DNA of 64,000 nucleotides, taken from assembly GCA_006384855.1 (NCBI GenBank), contig VCJN01001541.1, positions 124,001-188,000 of the forward strand. Direction: 5' to 3'. This DNA is from Tetraselmis striata. Lineage: Eukaryota; Chlorophyta; Chlorodendrophyceae; Chlorodendrales; Chlorodendraceae. Shown here piece by piece: positions 1 to 12,500 of the stretch. Under the pieces are notes generated by a model. That model did no database searches, was not told the origin of the DNA, and was given only the letters and a program-made list of their open reading frames with translations. Numbering within the stretch: position 1 is the stretch's first letter; every line of letters starts with the position of its first letter. The position numbers were made by a program, and so were the translations under genes.

Positions 1-120
1 CCGCTTAATCTGAACTTTCTCCGAGCTGCTCGGAAGCACTGTCTGCCAATGATATTCCATGCCTGCAGGATCTCTGTGCACCTCCGCCGCTGTTTTTGGC
101 GCACATCGCCTCCGCTCGGA

Positions 121-330
121 CCATCGTCTCTTTGATCCCGCCTCTCCTAACATAGTTTGCGTAACCGCGTTTTTTGGTTCGCGGTATATGATCGTTTTTG
201 ACTCCCCTGCGAAGAGAAAGAAACGGTATTTATCTGGAAATGTATCATCAGAATACACCACGGAATGCCAACTCAATGCCGCAAAACAATTCATTAATGT
301 TTAAACTATCGCGAACGCGATTACATGATA
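121..330 (+). repeat. Dispersed intronic repeat family A, copy 1
   Basis: About 200 bp with recognisable blocks: ATCGTTTTTGAC, a C-rich stretch, GAAGAGAAA, a TATTTATCTG block, AGAATACACCAC, then TTCATTAATG and CGCGAACGCGA. The same ordered blocks occur at 31515-31700, twice in tandem at 34308-34785, and at 47740-47930, all in the same orientation. It lies upstream of the first recognised exon of the receptor gene, probably in an intron. Confidence 0.75.
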
Positions 331-399
331 CGGTATATAGGGACTGTATTGCATGGATTAGACATCATCTGCAGCCGCTAATCATGCTAATCTCTGCAG

Positions 400-3300
400 C
401 CCGCCGCCGAGCGCTCCGCCACCTTCACCGCCATCCAGCCCACCGCCTGTCAGGTGTGGCCAATGACAGCATGTGCACTGATGCTGCGTACCTCTGCTCT
501 TGCGCGCTGGTCACCGTGCCTCATCACCCGCCATGTTGCTGTTTGCAGCCGTTGCTGAGGATCGCTGTGGGTGGCTGTGTGTCCGCAGTCCGCCGCCAAG
601 TCCCCTGCCTCCATCCCCGCCGCCCAGCCTCCCACCTGCGTCACCGCCGCCAAGGCCACCGCCCCTGAGCCCACCACCAATCCCCCCGCCGGATGCCCCT
701 CCTCCTGATGCCCCGCCGTCAACCACCCCAGTAGCCCCGTCTCCCCCCTGGTGAGCGACGTCGCCCTCTACATGCACACAAGCCACAATGACAAAGCTAT
801 GTGCCATATCCACTGCCGTGTTGTTGAGCCGTCTGTGTGCTGTGTTTTTGCACCGCGACATGGACAGCCCGCCACCAAGCCCCCCTTTCGCGCCCCCACC
901 GCCCAGCCCGCCCACTTCATCCCCATCCCTCAGCCCGGCTGCGCCGCCGCCGCCCTCCCTGCCCCCCTCTGCACCACCACCAGGGCCTCCGCCGGCCCCT
1001 GGCGCCACCTCTCCGCCCTCACCCCCACCGCATCCACCTCCCGCCACCCCGCCACCTGCTCCCCCAACCCAGTCGGTTGCCAGCGTTGCCGTGTCAGCCC
1101 GCGCGGAGGTGGGGCCCGGTGAGAGCCTCTCTCTCCGCGCTGCGGTGTCCGGATCGAGCTGGGACCTCGCCGCCCGGCTGGAGCTCGCCTGGAACTGCAC
1201 AGCGGCCGACGGCAGCCAGCCGCTGCAGATGGGGAACTTTGCGGCGGGCGCGTTTGTGCTGATCCCGAGCGACACCCTGCCGCCGGGACGATACACCTTT
1301 GGGGTGCGCTTCCCGGATGCCTCGAAGCCCCCCCCCCCCCCCCCCCCCCCAACGATGTCTCTCTGGCCCAGATGTTTATGTCCGCCTCGCTACCCTCCTC
1401 TCCATACCGGCCTAGGTAACCTTTTAGCACAGCGCCATTTTCCTGCTGTGTATTTCGCCGCCACTTATCCGCTCTTTCCCTCCTCTTGATATGATGCCAC
1501 TGCTGCCAATGCGGCTAGCTGCATTTGTCATCTTCGCAGGCGTTCGGGCTCGCCTATAGAAAACCTTGTTATGAGCCAGAAATTAGGCCTGCTAGCACCT
1601 TTTAAGTTGGGATATGCGCGCACATGGCCGTCAGCGGCCTGCGGTTTCAGAATATTCGCAACCACAGTGCTGATAAGTTCAGATCCTTAGTTCACTCCGC
1701 GTTTCAATAAACTCGCAACTCTATTAATCCATCGAAGCGTCGATTTTTCGGCGGTGAGCTTTATTGCCGTACGGGTACCCGTATAGTGCAGCGGCTCGGG
1801 CCTATAGGTGCATGACTAAAGCGCTTATCTAATGGAATTTACTACTAAGTACTATAATCCACCCCCGCCCGCCCGCCCGCCCACGGTCCGTAATTACATA
1901 GCCGTCCGAATACGATCTCACGGTTGGGAGGCTATGAGTACTGGTACTCGCTACTCGCTGCTGGTAATGGAAAAAAAACCTCTGGTACTTCAAAGCGCTG
2001 GCAATGCAAACGCTCGCGGCTGGTACTTCAAAGCGCTGGCAATGCAACGCAATGGAACTGTAGGCCAGTGATATAGAACCCATTTCTTTTAAAATTTTCT
2101 GAAAAATCGACGCATCGCTGATTCAACTGTCAAGTTACTTCATATTAATAACCTGTACCGTGGTTCCGTTATACTTTTGTCTGTGTATGGCTTCTGACAG
2201 GAAGAGCAAGTTCTCATTCGCAGTGTCCCAACGCAGGGACCCGTAATGTATGTACGGCTGTTATCTTGGGTACTGCTGCTGCATACAGATCCATGCCAAG
2301 TTCTGCGGGGCTGCATCATTGCCCTGCGCTTCATGGGCCCTGATTCCCCGCCGCCGTGCCGCGCAGGTGGTGGTCACCCAGGGCCCTGTCTCTGGGTGGG
2401 GTGCTGCGGATGTGGCGGTGCTGGCGCCGCCAACAGAAGGGGCAATTCTTCTGCATTGCACCGGCGTGGCGTGCGAGTACCCCGAGCGCCCCGTTAGCGC
2501 GCTGGCGCCGCTGCAGCTCAAGGTGAGCGCCGTCTATTTTCATCATACCAATCCCGCATAAGAAAAAAATGCACAATTGCATAAACGGCCTAGAAGTGCT
2601 TGAAAGGACCCTCAGAGATAATGTGGCTGCTGCTGCTGCTTTCAGCCCTCCATTCACCAAAGGCGTATTATTACTTTGTCTGCTTATAAATCATTCCGCG
2701 CATGCCACGCTTCTAACATGGTATACATAAACGGGGAATATATGTAATACTCGTTCGCATCTGTCCGATGGGGAATCGTCGCGCAGGTTTACCCACCCGA
2801 AGGCCTCGCCAAGTCCGATGCTAAGGTGGAGTGGAGCTGGAGCATAGACGGCGGAGCAAACCAGCGGCGCGCAGCGTTACAAGCTGCCCCCGCCATCGAG
2901 GAGCACATGGAGGAGCTGGAAGCGGGCGGCTGGGCGATCTTGGTGCTTCCGTCTGGGCTGTCCCTCTCGCCGAGCATCACATTTTCAGCCACCATCATCG
3001 AGAAGCAATCCGACGCCGCCGTTGTGGGTACCCTCGCCATGGATTTGGTTGTCGACGATCCTGTGGTATGTATCCGCGGTGGCGGAAGGTGCCTCGAGGT
3101 GAGCCGCGCTCTCCTTGCCTTTGCGTCTTGGAGCTACCGAGGTCAACTCGTAGATGTTGCTTGTAATTCGACCCTTCGCACGACACGTATCACCTTCAAT
3201 ACGTAAAAAGGAATCTTAACCTTGCTGATTATACCTCAGGGTGCTACTGCTGTCGACAGTGATACTGTTCAACAACTACTTTTAGCGACTTTTGATATGG

Positions 3301-6300
3301 ATTCAGTAACGGAAATCGCAAATGCATTTTCGCGATACTAATGTGAATAATATTGAATACTTCTTTTTATACATGTCGCACAACGTCATCGACCCATTTT
3401 AGGAAGGCCGTCGCGCCTTGCATGTCACAGCCGCTTCAGTTAAAGTCTCAAGCAGCGAACTGGTACTCATACACCGCCCGTCTTTCTCCCGTAGGTGGCC
3501 CCAGACTCGGGCTGGGCGTCCGGCTCGACGCAGTTTGCGGTGCGAGCGAGCGGCCTCGATGGCCTCGGCGCCGAGCACGCTTTCCAGTTCGGATTCTGCG
3601 CGCAGCAGGGATGTACTCCCGCCGACATTACTGCCGGCAGCAGCGTGATGTGGCTCACGCAATGGGACAGCTCTCCGGATGCGACGCTTGGTTTCCTGCC
3701 TTCCGGCGACCCCGCCGCCGGCAACCTCACCACAGTCGCGATGTGCGTCAGTCGACTCTACGACGGCCGACTGGCGTTGAGCGAGACGTGCTTCACTGCC
3801 GATGTAGAGGTGTTGCCCCAGCCGGGCGGTGAGTCGATGTTTAGCCCGGAGGTGCTGCTGAACGCGCTGGCGAGCGAAGTGTACCGCCTGGAGGCCACCA
3901 TCGTGGGGGCAATTCAGCTCGCGGACGGTTCCGACACAAACGGCGTCGCCGAGGCGCTTCTGGGCGCCGTGGTGGGCATGCTGAGCCAGCAGGACGTGTC
4001 GGCGGCGGAGCTCAGCGGCAGCATGTTTGCGATCGAGCAGGTCGCGGGGCTGGGCACCAGCGGCGGGGCCGACGTCGATCGCATGGCCGACATGACAGGC
4101 GCGCTGGTGGCGGCGGCGGGGGCACTCTCGGCCGCCGCGGGCGGGGACCCGGCCAAGCTTCTCGCGCTGGCCGAGGAGGTGGTGGGCGCGTTGCTGGCCA
4201 CGCTCGACATGGGTGCCGGTCTGGTGGCGGAGCGACCGGCCGACGGCGGCGAGAGCTCTCCCAACCCCGACATCCTGCGAGACGTCAACCAGGTGATCGA
4301 CGCCGTGGGGTCGGCGGCGACGGACGCCCTGGCATCCGGCACCGACGCCCAGCTGGGCTCCAACGAGCTCTCCATGCTGCTTTACCGCGGCGACGGCAGC
4401 ATAATGGGCCGAGAGTACGGACTGACGGAGCCCGCGCCGGACGCGGACGACCCCTGCGGCGGCGGTCCTGCACAAGCGGCGTCTCAGCCGTCTGACCGCA
4501 GACGGCGCCTCCTCCAATCGACTGCCACGGGCGCCCGCAGCCTGTCGTCACGCCGCGGCGGCGCCGACCTGACGATCGAAGATTTTGTGGGGCCGGATTG
4601 CGAGAACGACTGTTCGCCGCAGCACGTCTCCCTCCGCGTCGCCTACGTCGCCGACAGCTCGTACCTGCTGCTGGGCGTGGGCACCGCAGAGTTCCGGCGC
4701 GGGCTGGCGGCGACCGGCTACCCGGCACGTCCGGAGGACCGCGTGCACACGGTGAGCGGCGTGCTCAGCTTGCACGGCAACAGCGGCGCGCTGGTGCCAG
4801 CGGTGGCGGTGCAGCTGCCGCTCGACATGCAGCACGGGCTGAGCGATCTGGCGTCCAACAATAAGTACTGTGCGCGCCTGGACTACGATACGATGGAGAT
4901 GGTGTTTATCGGACATGCCGAGACGGTAACGCTCGCGGCGCAGACGCCGCGCGGCTTCTGCATCACCTCCCACTTTGCGGTGTGCTGGGCGGACCGCTAC
5001 GGCGACTATGTGATCCTGCAGGTCAGCAGCAGCCCCGAAGCCGCCGCCGCCGCCGCTGCCGCCCGGCCCGACTACATCCAGTCGCGGCACACCATCGCTG
5101 GCACAGCCTCGCGCGCGATGACCTTTTCCGACCTGGCGCCCCCGCCCATCACCTACAGCGCTCTCAGCACCCCAGCGCCCGCCACAATATCGCCCGCGGT
5201 GGCCGCTGGCAGCACGGCAGCTGCGCTCGCGGCGGTGGCGGTCGCGGCGTTCTTGGGCTGGCAGTACGGCGGAGCGGCCTCGTGCCTGTCCGCGCTCCCC
5301 GTCATGGTGCGCCGCCTGTCTCGGCTGCCTGTCTTCTTTGATGAGGAGAGGGAGGAGTGCAGGACAAAGGGAGGGGCGCAGGAGCACAGCAGCCGGTCCG
5401 TCTCAGGAGGCCTCAGCGCCGCGACTTCGCTGGCCTTGGAAGAGATGAACTCGCTCAGGGCGTCAGCGTTCGCGCTGTCGCTGTGTCGCCGCGCTTCCAG
5501 CCAAGTCACCCTCGAACCCACGCCGCTGGGACCCTACCCGCCGCTCCGGCAGCCAGCCGGGGCAGACACGATTGGTGCCGCTGCGCCCCGGGACGGTGCG
5601 TGGCCTCAACTGAGCGCCGCGTGGTCGACGCTCCACCTCGCTGCCGCAACAGGAAACCTCCATGTGCTCCAGGCGGCGCACAGCGCGGAGTCCCCGGTGC
5701 TGGCTGCGCAAGACGCCGCCGGGCGCTCGCCGCTGCACATCGCCGCTGGCGCTGGGCAGCTTGCGGCCGTCCGCTTGCTGCTGAGCGCGGGGCCGGATGC
5801 GTTCAGCCCGCAGTCCGCGTTCGATGCCGCTGGCGCCTCGCCGCTGCACCTTGCTGCGATTGCGGGGCATGCCCGGGTGGTGGAGGTGCTGCTGGCGCAG
5901 AGCAAGCAGCCTGTCTGGCGGATGACCGCGCTGGACGACGAGGGCGGCGATTGTGCCGATGCCGACTTGGGTACCCGCAGCTCCGGGATGTCGCATGGCG
6001 GGAGCAGTTCCGTCACAGGAGTATTACCGCCGGCATCGTGCCATGCCTCGCAGGTGAGATTCTGCCTCTCATGTACGAACTAACTTGGCGTAGTGTGACA
6101 TTCTATCCGTTCCCTTCCTCCATCCCGTCCTGCTTATCGCCTGCCCCTGCCTCATGATGATACCATCTACAGCTTTCCACTGTTCATCAATAGCATGTCA
6201 GGGCCATTGTACCGCCGCAGTAAATCGATTCCAGCCAACGTCACAGAACAACTACTGTTGAAATCCATGATTGCCTCAATGTTACCTGAGAAGGGCAACT

Positions 6301-7640
6301 ATCATAGTCGCTGTGTGCGGTACTGGAGTGTCAACTGATGGAGTAGTACTCAGGTCGATGCAGCCGTTGTCACTGCTGAGCGCCGAATTCTGAGATTTAC
6401 AGCGCCACCGCAACCGTGCACGTTATTACTATTTACCTTCAATTGTGCGAGGAGAGTAGTAGTACGGGAACAGTATCATCTGCAGCATGGTGTCCGCCGT
6501 CTGCTCACGTGTATCGACGTTTTAGTTGTTGTTTTCACACTTAGTAGGACTTACAACGCACCCCCGGTCTCGATCTCTCAATCCTGCTTATGCTCGACTG
6601 GAATCGAAAAGGGGATTAATGGGGGCGCTCGGCAGCCCGCTGACGCGGCTCGCTTTGTTTCGCAGGTTGTGATATTTTCGCAAGCGGGGGGTCTCACTCG
6701 CAGCAGGGCCGAGGGTCCTGGGGCTCACGAGTTGCAGCAAACGATCCCTGCACTGCCGGAGGTGATCGCGGTGGACGCCGCCGACGATGCTGGGCGCACT
6801 GCGCTGCATCTCGCCGCGGGCGCAGGACACGTCGAGGTTGTGTCGTTGCTGCTCGCCGCGGGCGCGCGCGTGTCGCTGCCCGACTCGCCGGGCGGCAACA
6901 CGCCGCTGCACGCCGCCGCCGCGTCCCACCCGGGCGCGCTCCGAGCGTTGCTTGCTGCCGCGACGGCGGCCGACGTCTGCTCGCCAAACGCGCAGGGGCA
7001 GCTGCCCATCGATATCGCGACCACCGCCGGCCACGCTGCCGCCGTGAAGGCGCTGCTGGAATGGGGCGTGGAGCGGGGCGCGCGCGTCAGCCGGCCGCTC
7101 CTCCCCGGCGCGCGGCGCTCCACGCTCCTAACAGTCGCCACTTTCCACGGCCGCCGCAACGTCGGCCGCGTGCTGTGCGCCAATGACTGGTGGATGTGGG
7201 GGAACGACGAGGACGAGGATCATGGCAGTGCTGGCGAGGAGGAGCAGGGGCACGGTACGCCTGAGGGCTGGCAGCCAACGCCCAGGCTCGCACCTGCGGC
7301 CTCAATGCCGGCCACGTGGACGAGGGTGTACTCACTTTCAGAGTCGTCGGAAGGGCCGTCGGAGGAGCCGCATCGTGACAACGAGCCCGCGGGTGACACA
7401 CGCCGGCAGCATCGCGCCGCGGCCGCGAAGGCCCAAACCAACGACGTGGAGCTTGCGTTGAGCCCCGTCAAGGCGGAACCCAACCACCTTCAGGGCGCCG
7501 ACGGCCCCGGCGGCAGGGCAAAGTTCCCATCCCCCGGGTCTCGCCGGAGCGGCTCACGGCGGGCTTTCCCCACCACACCACCTGCTGGATCGGAGTGGCC
7601 GCGGACCGCCTGGTCGTCGGATGAATCGAGAACGCCGTGA
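400..7640 (+). CDS. Pro-rich / REJ-like / single-TM / ankyrin-repeat receptor-like protein (5' partial)
   Basis: Exons inferred: 400-453, 589-750, 868-1303, 2367-2522, 2787-3065, 3495-6053, 6666-7640 (TGA). Phases match at every junction (2,2,0,0,0,0); at least 1540 residues, with the start upstream or unrecognised. Domains in order: three exons of SPPP repeats like algal hydroxyproline-rich proteins; from about 1080 to 3900 a REJ-like ectodomain (a W-N-C-T segment followed by PPGRYTFG, and a VAPDSG..TQFAVRASG segment); a Thr/Ala-rich region; RRRRLLQ at about 4497-4517; a Cys-containing FCITSHFAVCW segment weakly recalling a GPS motif; one hydrophobic span at about 5185-5270; then ankyrin repeats (STLHLAAATGN, SPLHIAAGAG, SPLHLAAIAGH at 5620-5910; TALHLAAGAGH, TPLHAAAASH at 6790-6960). 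The predicted topology is an extracellular stalk and REJ region with cytoplasmic ankyrins. An alternative donor at 3099 keeps the frame. Ligand and function are unknown. The gene is well supported; the REJ assignment is moderate. Confidence 0.78.
1304..2366 (+). other. Large intron of the receptor gene with C-tract and MITE-like insertion
   Basis: The phase-0 intron opens with GTGCGCTTCC at 1304 and carries a 23-base C run at 1328-1350. It ends at GCGCAG before 2367. Most of its second half is the inverted-repeat element described at 1725-2150. No other coding potential was seen. Confidence 0.6.
1725..2150 (+). mobile_element. MITE-like element, copy 1
   Basis: About 400 bp, non-coding. It is present again in reverse orientation at 37435-37825, with long matching blocks (reverse-complement of TGAAGTAACTTGACAG, AGCGCTTTGAAGTACCAG, CCTCCCAACCGTGAGATCG). 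An inverted GAAAAATCGACGC pair occurs near both ends (around 1738-1750 and 2100-2112). It also carries a (CCCG)n run near 1865. It has no ORF, so any mobilising transposase would act in trans. Confidence 0.6.
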
Positions 7641-7802
7641 TTGACACCAATGGTTCGGGTGACTCGAGTAATGATGCTGCGCAACGCATGTGATTTGACC
7701 TCAGCGTCAACCATGAAGTACTGGTACAGGTAGTTAGTGATAGTTAAACTGCGGCCGTAAATGTAGAAATACTTCGAGCGATTTGACGTATATGCCACGC
7801 GA

Positions 7803-8100
7803 CCCCCCCCCCCCCCCCCCCCCCCACCTCCCGCGACTAATACCGCGCCTCGCCGCATTCTCTAACAGCTCTTGTAATATTGAATAACAAACACAAAGGC
7901 ATCTTTCGCGGATGTGGCGAACGAACGTGAATGATGTATGATGAATGATGTATCTTGCAGCAGGAAACGCCGCCACTTGCCGGAATTACACATGCAGACG
8001 GTGCAGACACCGCTCTCGAGTCTGCGTACGTACCGATTTGCCAGTCACGACAGCGGAGATACCACTCCGCCACCCGCCCGCTGTGAAGTGGTATGTTATT
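7803..8100 (+). repeat. C-tract followed by dispersed repeat family B, copy 1
   Basis: A run of about 23 C at 7803-7825 precedes a block starting GCGCCTCGCCGCATTCT, with later blocks GCCACTTGCCG and GAGTCTGCGTACGTACCG. Recognisably the same ordered blocks follow the C run near 16760 (16985-17180). The segment is non-coding, just downstream of the receptor stop codon. Confidence 0.6.
7873..7877 (+). promoter_or_regulatory. Possible TGTAA polyadenylation signal of the receptor gene
   Basis: TGTAA is the usual chlorophyte poly(A) signal and occurs about 230 bases after the TGA at 7640. Matching signals lie downstream of the sulfotransferase gene (35217-35221), the TSSC4-like gene (reverse strand, 18342-18346) and the sirtuin (reverse strand, 45108-45112). 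A pentamer is weak evidence by itself. Confidence 0.3.
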
Positions 8101-8119
8101 CGGCGGCTATCATGCCGAC

Positions 8120-9510
8120 ACCTGCCCACAAAAGTCTTTCCCCCCCTTGTTAAGCATCATTGTAGATACTGGCCACTTGTCCGCCCCCACCTTCGTTTCC
8201 GGCCGTGCCCTTCCATGTGCCATACGTGAACATGACATCATGCGCCGGGGCAGCCCGAAATGGCGTGTGTTGTGCTCTCGTAAGAGCCATATGTGTGCCT
8301 ACTTGGCGTTTTTCGTGTCCTCGTTGTAAAAGCCATACATGTGCGTGTCATTGCTCAGGGTTAGTAATGAACTTGATAACCCAACAGGTTCAGATGCGAA
8401 TACGCTCGCAGGCTGCTGCGCTCGCCAAGCCGCCAGATACACCTTCCCACAAAAGTCTTGGCCCCCTTGTCAAGCATCTATTGTAGATTGGCCCATTATC
8501 TGCCCTCGCCTTCGTTTCCGGCCGCGGCCTTCCATTTGCCATATGTGGACATGACATCATGCGCGGGGGCAGCCCTAAATGGCGTTTGTTGTGCTCTCGT
8601 TGTAAAAGCCATAATCCTTACATGTGCGTGTCATTGTTCAGGGTTAGTAATGAACTTGATAACCCAATAGGTTCAGATGCGAATACGCTCGCAGGCTGCT
8701 GCGCTCGCCAAGCCGCCAGATACACCTTCCCACAAAAGTCTTGGCCCCCTTGTCAAGCATCTATTGTAGATTGGCCCATTATCTGCCCTCGCCTTCGTTT
8801 CCGGCCGCGGCCTTCCATTTGCCATATGTGGACATGACATCATGCGCGGGGGCAGCCCTAAATGGCGTTTGTTGTGCTCTCGTTGTAAAAGCCATAATCC
8901 TTACATGTGCGTGTCATTGTTCAGGGTTAGTAATGAACTTGATAACCCAATAGGTTCAGATGCAAATGCTCTTGCAGGCTGCTGCGCTCGCCAAGCCGCC
9001 AGATACACCTGCCCACAAAAGTCTTGGCCCCCTTGTCAAGCATCTATTGTAGATTGGCCCATTATCTGCCCTCGCCTTCGTTTCCGGCCGCGGCCTTCCA
9101 TGTGCCATACATGAACATGACATCACGCGTGGGGGCAGCCCTAAATGGCGTTTGTTGTGCTCTCGTTGTAAAAGCCATAATCCTTACATGTGCGTGTCAT
9201 TGTTCAGGGTTAGTAATGAACTTGATAACCCAATAGGTTCAGATGTAAATACGCTCGCAGGCTGCTGCGCTCGCCAAGCCGCCAGATACACCTTCCCAAA
9301 AAATTATTGCCCCCCTTGTCAAGCATCTATTGTAGATTGGCTCATTACGAGCCCCCACCTTCGTTTCCGGCCGCGGCCTTCCATTTGCCATATGTGGACA
9401 TGACATCATGCGCCGGGGCAGCCCGAAATGGCGTGTGTTCTGCTCTCGTAAGAGCCATATGTGCGCGTGCCATTTTTCAGTGCAGGTAGTAGTGAACTTG
9501 ATAACCCAAT
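8120..9510 (+). repeat. Tandem array, 283-bp unit, about five copies
   Basis: Equivalent positions recur at 8458, 8741, 9024 and 9307, exactly 283 bases apart. The two middle units are near-identical; a diverged unit lies upstream (about 8120-8446) and a partial, diverged unit ends the array (9296-9510). Each unit contains AAAGTCTTGGCCCCCTTGTC, GCCATATGTGGACATGACAT and GGGTTAGTAATGAACTTGAT. Since 283 is not a multiple of three, the short ORFs inside are by-products. Confidence 0.9.
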
Positions 9511-12500
9511 GTAACGAGGGCACGGTATTTTAAGCACGTATATGCGGTCTATGTGTAAGGCTGCACGCCAAGAAATAGCTCTATTATCCAGGAGCGCATT
9601 CACAAATGCACGCTCTCCCCGCCGTCGGCATGCAAGTGAGCAGTTTCCGCAAAACCGCCAAATAATACTGCAATTAGTCCTTTTAAGGCCGGCTCCAAAA
9701 CCAGCCCACCTACAGCCGTTGTCCGCATTCAATGCGCCTTTGGTAGAGCCGGGCTTCAGCCCATACTGCGCAGGGGTGCAACCCCCGAGTCAGCGGGTGG
9801 GTCCATATGGTCCCCTGCTAGGGCATCGGCTAGGGTATGTGGTAGGGCTGGCCTCATTACGCTCCCCATTTTCTGCGATTGGGCGCTGCGCCTAGCGGGC
9901 CCCTACGCGGGGGAAATCCGCCCGCGCGGGGCGAGTACATCGCCTTCTCATCGGGATGCAATTTGCGCGGTAAGCCACTGTATTAGGGCTGGTAAGAAAA
10001 CCTAAAAAACATCATCGGGCCCCCTACCCCCCTCGGTTATATTTCCACCACGGGGCCCGGCAGGGTTCGAACCTGCACAGAGCGGAATCGCGAGAGTAGC
10101 AGGCATGTCAACTTTGCCCTACACGTACGAATATCGAACGGGACTTATCTACGCACAGTTACTTTGCAAAAAGGAATTAAACATCATTAGTGAAGAGGAG
10201 ACCGAGGCCTAAACTTGAGTTCGTTGTCTCAGAATGGACTTACAGGATTGGAAATATGTATGTACCCGATATCATCATCTGTCAGTATCATACGTACCCG
10301 AAATATCATTTGCTCATGCCATCAGCCTAGTGGGCCTGAGCTAATATCCGCCAGCCCCGAAAACGACCCCCAAAACTGAGAACCAATGTGTTACAGTGCA
10401 AAAAAGTGGCGCGCGCTAACATACCCCAAAGGGTCTTAAAACGGCGAGCTCTTATTTATTATATTAGGTGCATCGGCACGCCGGTAATATCGACTACAGC
10501 ATAGGCCGGCACCTGCTGGCGGACCGCCACCATGCACCTAGTGCTGACGAGGCCCTTCCATCAGCCATCCGTAAAAGTTGTTGGAAATGGAATGCCCTCG
10601 CCAGCACTAGCGCTGTGATGGCCGTTCTACAAATAAACCACGGTGGAGAAGAAACACATCCATAATTATGCAGTTTGGCGCGGACATGTCACGCATCATT
10701 GTGCACGCTTTTTTCTCGGATGGACAACCACGGTTGCTCTATATTACAACGCAGCAGGTGATGCCGGGCATAGGGGGCAGTGCAACTGACTCAAAATCCG
10801 AGATCGGGACACAAGGCGTCAAGGCCTGGCAAGGCTCGGCCTCCAGCACGGTGTCGCTATTACAATGCAACATTCGGGGCCAAGACTTGCTGGCCAGAAC
10901 AACGGCGATGGAGCCACATGGTCTCACCAAGAGGATGACCTCCAGCTGGGACACGCGGCGCCATTCTTGGTTTTCATGAAACGTATCCACTTGAGAATTA
11001 AACTCGTGGCACGTGACCAACACGGCATAGCGCAGCCCAAAAGGAGATAACACCGTCGCTGAACCAAAGATATTAACGGAGCAGGACATCAAGGGACGCG
11101 GAGGTTTGAGTACCGGGGCTGTGTTGCGCTGAGCAGCGGTGGCCTTGTGAATACGGCAGCAATTAAAGATTTGATGCCTTACAACAGTGGGGAATGCGGA
11201 TTATAAGCAGCACTGTGACCGTGTTGCGCCTGCACTGCCCCCATATGGAGTTGCCCCAACCGCCGCTTATTATGCCACAGGGCAGCATCAGTGCCAGTAG
11301 TAGCAAAGGCTGCACCATATGGACAAACCACAGAACTATACTCTAGGGGATTCTAGAGACTGTGTACCACAACGCGGCTGGGAGACGCTCTACTCTCTCT
11401 CCCCCGCGCGCGCGGCACACACTAGGCGCTCAAAAGGGTGTCCGCATGTGGCCGCCGAGGCTCTTCACGCGCGCAATCATGGCGAGGGCATTGGCCCTCT
11501 ATGCTGCGGTTGTGTGTGCGCATTGCGTGTTGAGCGAGCGTAACCCGCGTCACCAGGTTGGTGTTATCCTCCTGGACTCCCGGAGGCCATTACTGCAACC
11601 TCTCCCGCTTGGGCCGGAACGTTTGCAGTCACTCTCAGGCCTCTAGCAAGGTCCTACTAGGACTGGTCTGCACCTGCTTGGGGTTGGGCTGAACGGCGCC
11701 ACGGCTAAATAATCAACCATGGTGACGCAAGTCGGAAAACAGAGCCGAGAAATATCCCAAGCCGTCGACCTGTGCTGATTGCAGTGCGCTGTAGACGTTC
11801 GATTCCATGCTAACATGAGAGCAGTTGTTAGAAAATATCAAGTTTCCGGCCCTTCTTCGCTGTGTGGGCAGCCATATGCCCTTTCATGAACTTCTTGGAA
11901 AGGTTGGGCGCAGCCTCAGCTGGTCACGCAACCTAGGCTGAGCCGAGGTGATGCGCCACCTGCTGTGAGTCGCCCGCACGCCCCAACACGGGGCGCCCAC
12001 CTGTTATTTCCCGTTGACGTACAACGCAGTCCTGTCTGACCTGACGGCGTCTGTCTCCGACATCGTGTGCTGACCGGAAGTTGCCGTTGAGGGAAAAGGG
12101 GTGCGGTCGAGTGTCAAGAAACGCCCAAAAATCGAGATGTGTTCAAGTACAACGCCCAATCTCATCGAGGCGCTGTCCTCTCGCTCCCAGCGGGGCGGAT
12201 TGACTGAAACGACTACTGAAACTGTCTACGCGAATACGCTCGCTGGGCACTCTGAGCTAGAGAGCACCCATAACCTAGTACTACCTGCGCGGCTCCCGGC
12301 CATTGTGGGACAGGAAGCGCTCAGGGTGGAAGAGCTATATGCTTATATAAGTGGCGGGCGGAGGATTTGTGCGAGCAAACGACTGTTCAGCTTTTACTGA
12401 CTGCCGGTACAGAATCAAGGAGAACGCGCCGATCCGCAGTGTACAAAATCAGTGTTGCCCAAACGGATTATAACAGATTAAGAGGGGTTGTCTTCTGTGA

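Noticed and set aside
511..1296. 261-codon Gly-rich minus-strand ORF
   Set aside because: It is the complement of the SPPP-coding exons; the plus-strand exons have phase-consistent splice sites and domain content.
3399..5387. Long minus-strand ORFs opposite the receptor exon (372 and 279 codons)
   Set aside because: High-GC shadows with Arg/Ala-rich composition and no recognisable motif.
8120..9510. CRISPR-like array
   Set aside because: The whole 283-bp unit repeats with no unique spacers, and the context is eukaryotic.
10050..10110. Possible minus-strand tRNA around a GGTTCGAACC box
   Set aside because: A T-arm-like stem is visible, but the acceptor, D and anticodon arms do not fold into a cloverleaf.
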